Positions 50,662-59,434 of a stretch of DNA of 64,000 nt are shown here, piece after piece (position 1 is the stretch's first letter; each line of letters begins with the position of its first letter). The DNA is taken from the NCBI RefSeq assembly GCF_902833645.1, contig NZ_CADFGE010000002.1, positions 251,158-315,157 on the forward strand, given 5' to 3'. This stretch comes from Paraburkholderia fungorum (GTDB lineage Bacteria; Pseudomonadota; Gammaproteobacteria; Burkholderiales; Burkholderiaceae). A program made the position numbers and the translations under genes. The notes below the pieces were generated by a model that saw only the letters and a list, made by a program, of their open reading frames with translations, did not search any database and was not told where the DNA came from.

Positions 50662-52515
50662 ATGGCAAAACCGGCGGTAAACCGGTCCGCCGCGCGACCG
50701 CTGCTGTGGCTGGCGGCGCTGCTTGCCGTGTATCTATGCGCGCCGTTTGTCGCGAGCGTGCCGCAACTCGGCGCGGCCGACTGGCCGCATGTCGACTGGC
50801 GCGCGGTGTGGTCGGCGGTCGGCATCTCGGCGGCGAGCGCCAGTGTGGCCTCGCTCGTGATTCTGCTCGGCGGCGTGCCGCTCGGCTATCTGCTGGCACG
50901 GTCGAACTCGCGCAAGATGGCGCTGCTCGGCTTCGTCGTACAGTTGCCGCTCGCCTTGCCGCCGCTCACGAGCGGCGTGCTGCTGCTGTTTCTGCTCGGC
51001 CCGTATAGCTGGGTCGGCCAGTTCACCGACGGGGCGCTGACGGATTCGTTTGCCGGCATCGTGCTCGCGGAAGTCTTCGTGGCCGCGCCCTTCCTGATCA
51101 TCGCCGCGAAATCGGCGTTTGCCGCCGTGGACCCGGTGCTCGACGACGTGGCCGCCACGCTCGGTCACCATGCGGGCAGCCGTTTTTTCCGCGTGATGTT
51201 GCCGGTCGCGTGGCCGGCGATTCGTGCAGGACTCGCGCTCGCGTGGTTGCGTGCGTTCGGCGAATTCGGCGCAACGGTGATGGTGGCCTATCACCCGTAC
51301 TCGCTGCCGGTGTATACGTACGTAGTATTCGGCGGCCAGGGTCTGCCGGCGATGATGCCCCTGCTGCTGCCAACGCTCGCCATTGCGATTGTTTGCGCGG
51401 CGCTGTCGGTCTATAGCGTTCGGCAGAAATCCGCGCTCGAACAAACCGAAAACGGCGACGACGCGCCGGAACCCGGCACGGATCTCACCGCCAGCCGGGG
51501 CGAGACCGCCGGCCGGCGTCTCGCCTTTCATCTGCAACGCCGCCTGGGCGCGTTCGAACTCGACATCGCGTGGACGCCCGCGACACGACGGCTCGCGATC
51601 ATCGGACCGTCGGGCTCCGGCAAATCGCTGGCATTGCGCCTGATTGCGGGGCTCGAATCCAACGCATCCTGTTCCGTCCGGCTCGGCGCCACCGATTTGA
51701 GCCCGCTGCCGCCCGAGCGCCGCCAGATCGGTTATATGCCGCAAGACTACGGTCTGTTTCCGCACATGACGGTCGCGCAGCAACTCGCGTTTCCGGTCGA
51801 CGCCGATGCCGCCAGCGCGCGTTACTGGCTCGAACACCTGGGTCTCGCGCAACTGGTCGCGCGCTTGCCGCATCAGTTGTCGTTCGGTCAGCGGCAGCGT
51901 GTGGCGCTGGCCCGGGCGCTCACGCGTCATAGCGAATTGCTGCTGTTCGACGAGCCGTTCGCGGCGCTCGATACGCCGCGGCGGCGGCGTTTGCAGCAGT
52001 CGTTGCGAGCCTTGCAGCGCGAGATAGCCGCGGTGACCATCATCGTCACGCACGATCCCGACGAGGCGGCTCTCCTCGCCGACGAAGTGCTGGTGGTCGA
52101 ACAGGGCCGGGTGTTGCAAGCGGGTGCCATTGCCGCGGTATTCGAACAGCCGGCTTCGATGCGGGTCGCCGAACTGCTGGGCTTGCACAATGTCGGCGAG
52201 GGTTCGGTGACCGCCCCGGGTCGGATCGAGATCGGCAATGGTTTGACAATCGCAACGGCTCACGGCGACCAGGAGATTGCCGTTGGGCAACGCGTGATGT
52301 GGCGCATCTCGTCGCACGCCGTGCATCTTTGTCCCGATGGCGCGCATGCCGGCGTGGTCGAGGCGGTTGAATTACGGCGCGGCGAGCGGTATGTCAGGCT
52401 GAATATCGCGGGGGTACGGTTCGATATCGCCAACGGGGACACCCGCCTGCGCGAAGGAAGCCCCTGCCGGATCGATATTGACGAATCCGGCGTGTCGGCC
52501 TGGAAGCTCAGTTGA
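50662..52515 (+). CDS. ModB-ModC fusion: molybdate ABC permease and ATPase in one chain
   Basis: A 617-residue fusion of two subunits normally encoded separately. Residues about 1-260 are the permease: several membrane helices and the EAA-type loop DVAATLGHHAGSRFFRVMLPVAWPAIRAGLALAW. Residues about 290-520 are the ATPase: Walker A IIGPSGSGKS at about 313, signature LSFGQRQRVALARAL at about 404, Walker B LLLFDEPFAALDT at about 427. The C-terminal about 90 residues look like a TOBE/MOP-type domain. The signature reads LSFGQ instead of LSGGQ. The dimer would give a complete transporter core of two chains. Confidence 0.9.
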   Translation: MAKPAVNRSAARPLLWLAALLAVYLCAPFVASVPQLGAADWPHVDWRAVWSAVGISAASASVASLVILLGGVPLGYLLARSNSRKMALLGFVVQLPLALPPLTSGVLLLFLLGPYSWVGQFTDGALTDSFAGIVLAEVFVAAPFLIIAAKSAFAAVDPVLDDVAATLGHHAGSRFFRVMLPVAWPAIRAGLALAWLRAFGEFGATVMVAYHPYSLPVYTYVVFGGQGLPAMMPLLLPTLAIAIVCAALSVYSVRQKSALEQTENGDDAPEPGTDLTASRGETAGRRLAFHLQRRLGAFELDIAWTPATRRLAIIGPSGSGKSLALRLIAGLESNASCSVRLGATDLSPLPPERRQIGYMPQDYGLFPHMTVAQQLAFPVDADAASARYWLEHLGLAQLVARLPHQLSFGQRQRVALARALTRHSELLLFDEPFAALDTPRRRRLQQSLRALQREIAAVTIIVTHDPDEAALLADEVLVVEQGRVLQAGAIAAVFEQPASMRVAELLGLHNVGEGSVTAPGRIEIGNGLTIATAHGDQEIAVGQRVMWRISSHAVHLCPDGAHAGVVEAVELRRGERYVRLNIAGVRFDIANGDTRLREGSPCRIDIDESGVSAWKLS

Positions 52516-52522
52516 CCCGCGG

Positions 52523-53965
52523 CTAATTCTCGCCCGCGTGAGCCCGCTTCCTGACGTCGGAAAACGCCGTGTCCACGAGCAGCTTTCCTGAATCGAAAAC
52601 GGTGACGAGCGCCTCGTCCCAATCGCCTTCAACGGTGCGCTCGTCCCACGCCACCGGCAGCGTCGCCGTTCGATACTCGCCGGTGTGACGATTCTGCAGC
52701 AACGTAAGCCGCCCTTTCATCGACCGCTTGCCGGCATCCGTAACCGGATCCTTGTGGACGTCGTGCCATGCATCGCCAAGCCGGATGGCCGAACACTTCA
52801 TGGCAAACCGCTGCGTATCGCGGTTGATCTGCTGCAACAAAGCACCGCCCATGCCGAACACGATGTTGTCCGCGGCGAAGCCGGCCCGATCCATGCCGGC
52901 AAGGATCGCTTCGATAGAGTCCGGATTCACACCGTCGCCCTGAATCACGCGGACGTTATTGAGCACGCGCCGCCCCTTGCCGTTCACTGTCGAACCGAAC
53001 GAAGCCTCGAGTGCCTGCATGGTTTGCAGAACGATCGTCAGCGGATCGCCGGAATCCGGCCGGATCACCAGCGTGCCGCCCGAATCGAGCACCGCCTGCT
53101 TCAATTCCGTGCCCCATACCTTGAGCGCGGCAAACAGGTCGTAGGAATCGGAGACCACCGACACGATCGCCCCCGGCTTGCCGAACTTCGCGATCATGTT
53201 GCGGAAGGCGTCGGTTTCCCGCTCGCGCCCCCATGACGTGATCGTGCTGTGCTCGGCGGCCGGCACCGAGAACGCCGCCATCGGCTCGTTGTAGTAGTGG
53301 TTCGCGGCAAGCACGCCGAGCACCGTATCCGAACCCATGAAACTGACCAGATGTGCCGAACCGCCGATCGCCGCCGACTCCGCGCTCGACACGCCGCGCG
53401 CGCCGAAATCGTGCAGCTTGAACGGCAATTGCGTGAGGTCGTCGCTACTTTTCTCCAGCCAGGCGCGGATCGTTTTGCGCAGATGCCAGCTTTGCGTCGC
53501 GACCGTGATCGGATACCACACGCGCAGCAGCATGGTTTCCAGATACGAGGCCAGCCAGAACACCTGCGGATCGTCGCACTCGACCGTCATCAGCACATTG
53601 TGCGTGGGCACGACCGAGCCTTCCGGCACCGCGCGAATCCGCACCGGCAGATAGCCGCCGCGCTGCTCGACGATGTAACGCCAGCCGGCTTCGTTGAACG
53701 GCTCGCCGTGCGCCGTGAAAAACGCCTTCGCCTGGTCGATCATGGCCGCCGTAATCGGGCGGCACAGATACTCCTTGATCAGCATCTGCAGGCCGAAGAA
53801 CAGCGTGCGGTCATAGCGGCCGCCGCGCGATTCGATGTATGAAAACATCGCCGACGCCTCGGGCGGATATTGCAGATAGTGCGACGCCTTGTAGGAATCC
53901 GTGTTGAGGATCGGATTGGACAGGATCGACGCCATGTCGTTGAACGGGTTGATATCGCTTTGCAT
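52523..53965 (-). CDS. nadV: Nicotinamide/nicotinate phosphoribosyltransferase (NadV/NAMPT type)
   Basis: A 480-residue NAMPT-like enzyme, converting nicotinamide and PRPP to NMN in NAD salvage. Motifs: PILNTDSYKASHYLQYPP at the start, LPFKLHDFGARGVSSAESAAIGGSAHL, EHSTITSWGRERETDAF, VIRPDSGDPL and IQGDGVNPDSIE, and FGMGGALLQQINRDTQRFAMKCSAI near the end. It is slightly shorter than human NAMPT. An in-frame ATG at 53935 is an alternative start. It stands as a single gene, converging on the mod operon with a seven-base gap. No other NAD-salvage gene is close. Confidence 0.92.
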   Translation of the reverse strand: MQSDINPFNDMASILSNPILNTDSYKASHYLQYPPEASAMFSYIESRGGRYDRTLFFGLQMLIKEYLCRPITAAMIDQAKAFFTAHGEPFNEAGWRYIVEQRGGYLPVRIRAVPEGSVVPTHNVLMTVECDDPQVFWLASYLETMLLRVWYPITVATQSWHLRKTIRAWLEKSSDDLTQLPFKLHDFGARGVSSAESAAIGGSAHLVSFMGSDTVLGVLAANHYYNEPMAAFSVPAAEHSTITSWGRERETDAFRNMIAKFGKPGAIVSVVSDSYDLFAALKVWGTELKQAVLDSGGTLVIRPDSGDPLTIVLQTMQALEASFGSTVNGKGRRVLNNVRVIQGDGVNPDSIEAILAGMDRAGFAADNIVFGMGGALLQQINRDTQRFAMKCSAIRLGDAWHDVHKDPVTDAGKRSMKGRLTLLQNRHTGEYRTATLPVAWDERTVEGDWDEALVTVFDSGKLLVDTAFSDVRKRAHAGEN

Positions 53966-54059
53966 GGGTGACGTTGCGCTGATGCGGCTCTCTCAAGGGT
54001 AATCGGACCGGCCGGGTATTTTGCCGCTTACGCCGTAGCCCAAACTACACCATACATCG

Positions 54060-54845
54060 TCAAAACACGCCCGGAATCACCCGGAACCGCACCTTACCCC
54101 GGTACGCCCGATACAGCTCGTCTTCGGACAGCAGCCGTTCCTCCCGCACAATGCGGCCAATCTGCAACGCAAACTGGCATCCGTAGACGATCACGTTCTG
54201 AATTCCGAAGTTCGCCAGCAAAAACCCGATATCCGTCAGGAAATACCCCAGGTACATGGGGTGACGCATGAACCGGTAAGCGCCGTGGGAGATCACCCCG
54301 CGATTGGCGGGCAAGATGCCAAAGGACCGGCTCAGCGACACCTTCGCAAACATCTGCCAGAAGATCCCCAGCAACTGCAATGACGCACCGGCCAGTTCCG
54401 GAATGAGCTGGGTCCCCGGCGACAGCCGCACGGCCAGAAAATAGAATGTTCCGCCTACCGAGCAAACGAACGCAAAAGGCGTCCAGTCACGTTTGATGGG
54501 CACCCGCGCAAACAGCGACAGGCCGAGAGTCATGAACGCGCTCACCACGAGCAGCAACAAGGTGATACGGGTGGGCGCAACAAGCCATTGCCTGACCGCC
54601 GCATAGGTAAAAATGCTCAGCATGAACCCCGCGGCGACACGCGCGGCGATTTCGACCGCCGCCTCGCGCCAGCCGCCGGCCGCCATCGCGCGGTCTTCCC
54701 CGCCGTATTCACCGCTGCCCTCACCGCTGCCCTTACCGCTACCCTCGCCGCCGACGCGAGCTGCCGCGCTGGCCGGCTCGCCGTTCGCGGCATTCTCGAG
54801 AGAAGCCTCTCTATCGACTTCCCCCGAGCGTGTGGTTTCTGTCAT
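54060..54845 (-). CDS. Membrane methyltransferase of the isoprenylcysteine/phospholipid methyltransferase family
   Basis: A 261-residue protein. The first about 55 residues are soluble and hold a Gly/Ser/Glu/Lys repeat (GSGKGSGEGSGEYGGE). Four or five membrane helices follow. The C-terminus carries the family motif SHGAYRFMRHPMYLGYFLTDIGF and the ending REERLLSEDELYRAYRGKVRFRVIPGVF, as in ICMT and PEMT-type SAM-dependent methyltransferases. The substrate cannot be told (lipid or small molecule). The repeat part is encoded by a 12-bp DNA repeat. It is a single gene. Confidence 0.85.
   Translation of the reverse strand: MTETTRSGEVDREASLENAANGEPASAAARVGGEGSGKGSGEGSGEYGGEDRAMAAGGWREAAVEIAARVAAGFMLSIFTYAAVRQWLVAPTRITLLLLVVSAFMTLGLSLFARVPIKRDWTPFAFVCSVGGTFYFLAVRLSPGTQLIPELAGASLQLLGIFWQMFAKVSLSRSFGILPANRGVISHGAYRFMRHPMYLGYFLTDIGFLLANFGIQNVIVYGCQFALQIGRIVREERLLSEDELYRAYRGKVRFRVIPGVF
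54710..54745. repeat. 12-bp repeat inside the methyltransferase gene
   Basis: Three units of CACCGCTGCCCT type (CACCGCTGCCCT, CACCGCTGCCCT, TACCGCTACCCT) in direct succession. On the coding strand they give the Gly-Ser-Gly-Lys/Glu repeats of the N-terminal tail. Confidence 0.75.
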
Positions 54846-55019
54846 GCGTCACTCACTTCGATCTGCGAATTATTTTTCAAGTCTGCTGCATGAAGATTTC
54901 TGCTCCACCCGTGCCGCAGCGTAGCAGTCGCAACGGGCCGATGTCCATATCATGCCACGCGTCATGCCACCCGCGCCCGGATTCAGGCCGGGCGTGCGGG
55001 TTCCAGCGATCGGCCTGGT

Positions 55020-56222
55020 TCAGTGGCCCGGCTTCAACTGCGGCGGCACGTTAGGCCGCGCAGCGAACAGGCGGCCGAGCATGCCTTTGCGGGGCTCGGC
55101 GATGGCGGGCCACAGCATGTCGGCGAGCAGGCAGATGCCGCGCGCCAGCGCGCTGTCGTGGGCGGTGGTGACGAGCGGCACGCCGCGGTTGAGCGCCTCG
55201 TTGACCTGCTTGTCGTCGCGCGGAAGCTGGTGCGCGACCTTCGCGCCGAGGGTCTGTTCGAGGGTCGGCAGATTGATGCGAGCGTTCTTGTCGTATTGAT
55301 TCACCACGACCCGCACCTTGCTGGGCGGATAGCCCAGTTCCCTGAAAATATCGAGCATCCGGCGGCCACCGTGCAGGTACAGCGGATTTTGCCGCACGAC
55401 CATGCAGATCGCATCGCTGTGATCGAGCGCATGGATCGCCAACGGATTGAGGCTCTGGCCGATGTCGATCAGCACGGCGTCATAGCGCTCGCGCACCAGC
55501 GCGAGAATCTGCTCCAGTTGCGCGGGCAACATCGCGGCCGCCTTGAGCGGATCGCCGGCTCCCGCCAGCACGTCGAGGTTCGCGTGGACGTGCATCACGC
55601 AGGTATCCAGCAAAGCGGCGTCGAGACAGTCGATCTGCAGGCATAGATCGGCGAGCGTCACCGGCGGCGGCTTGTCGGCGAGGAGCAGGCTCGCGTCGGC
55701 GAATTGCTGACTGAGGTCGATCAGCAGCACGCGACGGTTACGCTGCGCGGCCAGCGACCAGGCGAGATTCACGGCGATCAGCGTCGTGCCGCTGCCGCCC
55801 TTGCACGATGCCAACGACACGATCCGCCCGGCACGACGCACGCCCGCGCTTTTCTTCCCGGCGATATGCGTGAGCGCCGCGGCAATCTCATACGCGTCCA
55901 GCGGCCATGACAGCACGTGCCGCACGCCGACACGCATTGCCGCGGTCAGCAGGGCCGCGGACGGCGCCGGCGTGACCAGCATGCAATACAACGCGGGCGA
56001 GCAGGCCAGCGCCTCTTCGACACCGTGCAACTCGCGCGCGCTCAGATCGACGTCGTCGACGATCAGCAGATCGGCGCTCCTGATTTCGCGGGCATGCACG
56101 CGCAATTGCCGCGCCGTGCCATAAGCGGTGCGCAAACGAAATACCACGCCGCTTTCTTCGAGGCGCGCGACGATATGCGGCGCGCGCTCCGCGCTGGACG
56201 AAATCAGAAAGATGTCGATCAT
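55020..56222 (-). CDS. CpaE/TadZ-like ATPase (pilus assembly, MinD/ParA superfamily)
   Basis: A 400-residue protein. The N-terminal about 120 residues are receiver-like (IFLISSSAERAPHIVARLEES, later DLLIVDDVDLS). The MinD/ParA-type ATPase follows, with a deviant Walker A motif CKGGSGTTLIAVNLAWSLA near residue 140 and LIDLSQQFADASLLL. This layout is that of TadZ/CpaE, which places the Tad secretion/pilus machinery. GGAGGCCCGAC precedes the ATG. No other tad/cpa gene is nearby, except for a small unknown gene 62 bases upstream. It may serve a Tad locus elsewhere or be a relative. Confidence 0.88.
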   Translation of the reverse strand: MIDIFLISSSAERAPHIVARLEESGVVFRLRTAYGTARQLRVHAREIRSADLLIVDDVDLSARELHGVEEALACSPALYCMLVTPAPSAALLTAAMRVGVRHVLSWPLDAYEIAAALTHIAGKKSAGVRRAGRIVSLASCKGGSGTTLIAVNLAWSLAAQRNRRVLLIDLSQQFADASLLLADKPPPVTLADLCLQIDCLDAALLDTCVMHVHANLDVLAGAGDPLKAAAMLPAQLEQILALVRERYDAVLIDIGQSLNPLAIHALDHSDAICMVVRQNPLYLHGGRRMLDIFRELGYPPSKVRVVVNQYDKNARINLPTLEQTLGAKVAHQLPRDDKQVNEALNRGVPLVTTAHDSALARGICLLADMLWPAIAEPRKGMLGRLFAARPNVPPQLKPGH

Positions 56223-56284
56223 GTCGGGCCTCCGCCGAACTGAAGCCTTCCGGTGGGTAAGGCCACGTCAATCCCGCTCCACTT

Positions 56285-56572
56285 TCAGACGTCGTCGTCG
56301 GGATCGGCTGGGTAGATGGCTGCGCCCCGATCGTGATCACGTTCGGGCAAAACCGGAATTTCATAGATCGCTTCGCGTAACACGTCGCGCTGAATCTCGG
56401 CCTGAGCCTTGCGTTTGATTGCCTCGGCGATCACCAGCGTGAGCAGATCGGCCGACGGCGCGGCGATCAACGACTGCTGTTGCGCAAAGTGCCGCGAGTA
56501 GAAGACGCCGGCGCCGTACGCCGTGTTCTGGTGATTCAGCCGCAATGCGGCCGGCTTGCTGATCGTTTTCAT
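56285..56572 (-). CDS. Small unknown protein in operon with the CpaE-like gene
   Basis: A 95-residue protein (MKTISKPAALRLNHQNTAYG at the start) without signal peptide or membrane segment. The C-terminus is acidic (DRGAAIYPADPDDDV). It does not have the features of a Flp pilin. I do not recognise the family. GGGGGTGTC before the ATG gives an excellent ribosome site, and the spacing of 62 bases to the CpaE-like gene supports cotranscription. Confidence 0.65.
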   Translation of the reverse strand: MKTISKPAALRLNHQNTAYGAGVFYSRHFAQQQSLIAAPSADLLTLVIAEAIKRKAQAEIQRDVLREAIYEIPVLPERDHDRGAAIYPADPDDDV

Positions 56573-57828
56573 GACACCCCCGAATGAAGAGCCATTGCAA
56601 GGCCATCTCCAGGTAAGCCGTGCCCGCCTTGATGCGCGGGCACGGCGCCCAGTTCTCCTCGTAGCGTGTGCCCCTCTGTGGAGACTCAGGCCATTCCTCC
56701 CCGCTTCGTCGCGCCGGCCGTACGGACCGTGCGCTGCCCCTTCCCCGCTGCCGCTTCCCTATTCTTTGCTTCGCATGCCCGTAATCTGCCCGAGCACGGT
56801 ATCTGTCGCTATGACGATCAGCCTCGACCGTTCACTTTCAAATCCGTCCAGTTCGACGGATAAAGTGGCGAGGTCAATGCTTCACGTCGTCCGGTGACGG
56901 AATGACCGATACTTCGTATCGCTCATTCGCCCCGTTTTTTTGACGTCCGTTTTTCAGTGGCCCCGCCGCACCCTCGTAAGACACATTGGCTTCCCCGGCC
57001 GCGCTTACGAAGACAAGTTTTGCCGCTGGGCTCCAGTTGCTGTTTCCCCGTGCATCCGGAGCCTGGCGGCAATCAATCTGCTTGTGAGACTCCTATTGCA
57101 ATGGCTGTGCCATGCATCATCAATCCCTTGCTGGATGGAGTATTTGCTGCAACGCACCGCGCCAGGCCGGGTCACGCGGCACAGCTTGATTCGGATTTGA
57201 CACGCGCCGGATTCAACGGCTAACGCAAGGCGGAAGGATCTACCTGCGCAGGCCATCGGCGCACTTTTTATCGGCCCCTTTCCGGCCACGCTTTGCGGCG
57301 TGCACCGGTCAAATATGCCGACGCTTCGGGCCACAAAACGGCTTTCGCAGCCGCTGCCCAAAATGTCGCAAGCTTGAGACGCGGTAATGCCTGGAAATTC
57401 GACGACGCGTCATTTATTGCCTGATTAACAGCATGAGATTTGCGGTCACTATGTGGTCTTACACTCACAGCCGGGCTTGACCTGCTATTTTTGAACGGCA
57501 CGCCGATACGTTCCGGTGCGAAAAACGCTTCCTGATCCGGAATTGTTTATATGGCGCTCCAAAGCGCTTTCGCATATCGTTAGGCCATGCGCCGCTTAGA
57601 GCGCCTGTGCCAGGCCACCGAGGTAATAAACGGCTTTTTGTGATTCGGGGATGAAATAGTCAGGCAGTTTCAGCGGTGAACACTCATTCTGCTGCCTGTC
57701 CGAAATGCAGCGCTCGGCGGCTCACGCCGCTCCAAGTCCCCGTCATTGCCGCTACCGTGAATTTGCCACTGCCGGTCTGTCCAATTCGTCGAAAGCCGTT
57801 CTGAGAGAAGCAACGATCCGGGGGTAAC
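56573..57828. other. Long gene-free stretch between the CpaE-like operon and the sigma-54 activator
   Basis: About 1.25 kb between divergent genes. Short open frames occur on both strands but none has a convincing ribosome site or recognisable product. Base composition is less GC-rich than the genes around it. Features seen: a T-run near 56934-56941 and a small hairpin GGCGCT-CCAA-AGCGCT near 57563. No -24/-12 sequence with exact spacing could be found by eye. It may hold long leaders, a small RNA or a decayed gene. Confidence 0.5.
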
Positions 57829-59265
57829 ATGAATACGATTAGCGCACCTGTCGACAGCGAACGCACCGTTCTGTACGTGTCGAGCGCGCCCGATCAGAAC
57901 CTTGCCCACTTCCTGGCCGCATCGGGCTGGCAAGCAGTGCACGCCAAAAGCACGGCGATCGCCGAGCGCATGATCGAGCGCGCCAATATCAAGGTCGGCC
58001 TCGTCGAATTGCCCACGGACTGCACGTCCCAATACCTGTCGGCTCTGGCCTCGTGCATGCGGCGCGTCGAAACCAACTGGGTCGCGCAAATCGCGCCGGG
58101 CCAGTCGGAGAACGAACTGGTTAGCCGCTTTATCCTCGATTACTGCTTCGATTTCGTGACCCGGCCCTGGTTGAACGAACGGCTCGTGTTCGCGCTCGGC
58201 CATGCGCACGGACTGTCGAGCCTCAGGCACGCGCCGGTCGTCACGGAACCCTCGCTCGGCCGGCACGGCATGGTCGGGCAATGCGAGGCGATGCAGCAGT
58301 TGTATCGCCGGATCGACAAATGCGGCGTGACCGATGCGCCGGTGTTCGTCGCAGGCGAATCGGGCACCGGCAAAGAACTGACCGCACGGGCGATTCACGA
58401 GCGCTCGCCGCGCGCGGGCCGGGCGTTCGTCGCGATCAATTGCGCCGCGATTCCGCCGAGCCTGCTGCAAGCCGAATTGTTCGGCCACGAACGCGGCGCC
58501 TTTACGGGCGCGTTGCAACGCAAAATCGGCCGCATCGAAAGCGCCAACGATGGCACCCTGTTTCTGGACGAAATCGGCGACATGCCGCACGAGTGCCAGG
58601 CGGTCCTGCTGCGTTTCCTGCAGGAAGGCACCATCGAACGGCTGGGCGGCAGCGGACCGATCAAGGTCGACGTGCGGGTGATTTCGGCAACCCATGTCGA
58701 TCTGGACCGCGCCGTCGACGACGGCCGTTTCCGCTCCGACCTGTATCACCGCCTGTGCGTGCTGCGGCTCGTCGAGCCGCCGTTGCGCGAGCGCGGCGGC
58801 GACATCAAGCTGCTCGCCAACTACGCGCTCAGCATGTACCGGCAGGACGGCGCGCGCAAACTGCGCGGGCTCTCGAGCGACGCGATCGTCGCCATGTCGA
58901 ACTATCCGTGGCCGGGCAATGTGCGCGAGCTGATCAACTGCGTGCGCCGCGCGGTGGTGATGAGCGAGGGCCGCTTTATCACCGCGAGCGACCTCGGCTT
59001 GCCGGAAACCGACAGCGGGCCGGCCGTGACGCTCGCGGAGATCCGCAGCAAGGCTGAAAAGGACGCCATCGAGCACGCGTTGCAGCGGCATGGCTACAAA
59101 TTGTCCGACGCCGCGGCCGAACTCGGCATTTCACGCGCCACGCTGTATCGCCTGATGCATGCGAACCGGCTGCATCAGGAACCGGCGGTCGGGCGTGCGC
59201 CGAATGCCAACGGCGGCACGGATGCCGACGAGGAGGCGGAGCGGCAGGCGCCGTATCTGGTTTGA
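57829..59265 (+). CDS. VpsR-like sigma-54-type activator with degenerate receiver domain
   Basis: A 478-residue regulator. Residues about 10-130 form a receiver-like fold (TVLYVSSAPDQNLAHFLAAS, KVGLVELPTDC); where a phosphorylated Asp would be expected at the end of the third strand, the sequence reads VELP. The AAA+ domain follows ([41 protein letters not shown]). The C-terminus is a Fis-type helix-turn-helix (YKLSDAAAELGISRATLYRLM) with an acidic tail. VpsR-like regulators in Vibrio and Burkholderia control exopolysaccharide and biofilm genes and can bind c-di-GMP. The neighbouring CpaE-like operon is a possible target. GGGGGTAAC precedes the ATG. Confidence 0.88.
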   Translation: MNTISAPVDSERTVLYVSSAPDQNLAHFLAASGWQAVHAKSTAIAERMIERANIKVGLVELPTDCTSQYLSALASCMRRVETNWVAQIAPGQSENELVSRFILDYCFDFVTRPWLNERLVFALGHAHGLSSLRHAPVVTEPSLGRHGMVGQCEAMQQLYRRIDKCGVTDAPVFVAGESGTGKELTARAIHERSPRAGRAFVAINCAAIPPSLLQAELFGHERGAFTGALQRKIGRIESANDGTLFLDEIGDMPHECQAVLLRFLQEGTIERLGGSGPIKVDVRVISATHVDLDRAVDDGRFRSDLYHRLCVLRLVEPPLRERGGDIKLLANYALSMYRQDGARKLRGLSSDAIVAMSNYPWPGNVRELINCVRRAVVMSEGRFITASDLGLPETDSGPAVTLAEIRSKAEKDAIEHALQRHGYKLSDAAAELGISRATLYRLMHANRLHQEPAVGRAPNANGGTDADEEAERQAPYLV

Positions 59266-59434
59266 TTTTGCCGGCCGCCTGAACGGGCGAAGCTGCGTAA
59301 GTCTGGCGGCCCGGGCCGGGTGCGCCGGACGCGCCGGGCAGGATGGTTATCGCGGTCCAGCGCGCCAGAAGTCGTAACCGCCTATCGGATCTCCGCTGGC
59401 GTTGCTATGCTGAAAGCCGTTCATCCACCCGGGA

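Noticed and set aside
50734..52347. 537-codon minus-strand frame opposite the ModBC fusion
   Set aside because: Antisense shadow; low-complexity Arg/His/Gln-rich product without motifs.
56940..57361. Short frames of about 86-118 codons in the long gene-free stretch
   Set aside because: No ribosome site, no signal sequence, no Flp-pilin-like hydrophobic core and no recognisable family.
57540..57580. Possible -24/-12 promoter near TATGGCGCTCCAAAGC
   Set aside because: The distance between GG and GC is nine bases rather than the required ten, and the surrounding bases form a small hairpin.
57670..59091. 473-codon minus-strand frame opposite the VpsR-like gene
   Set aside because: Antisense shadow of a gene with complete AAA+ motifs.
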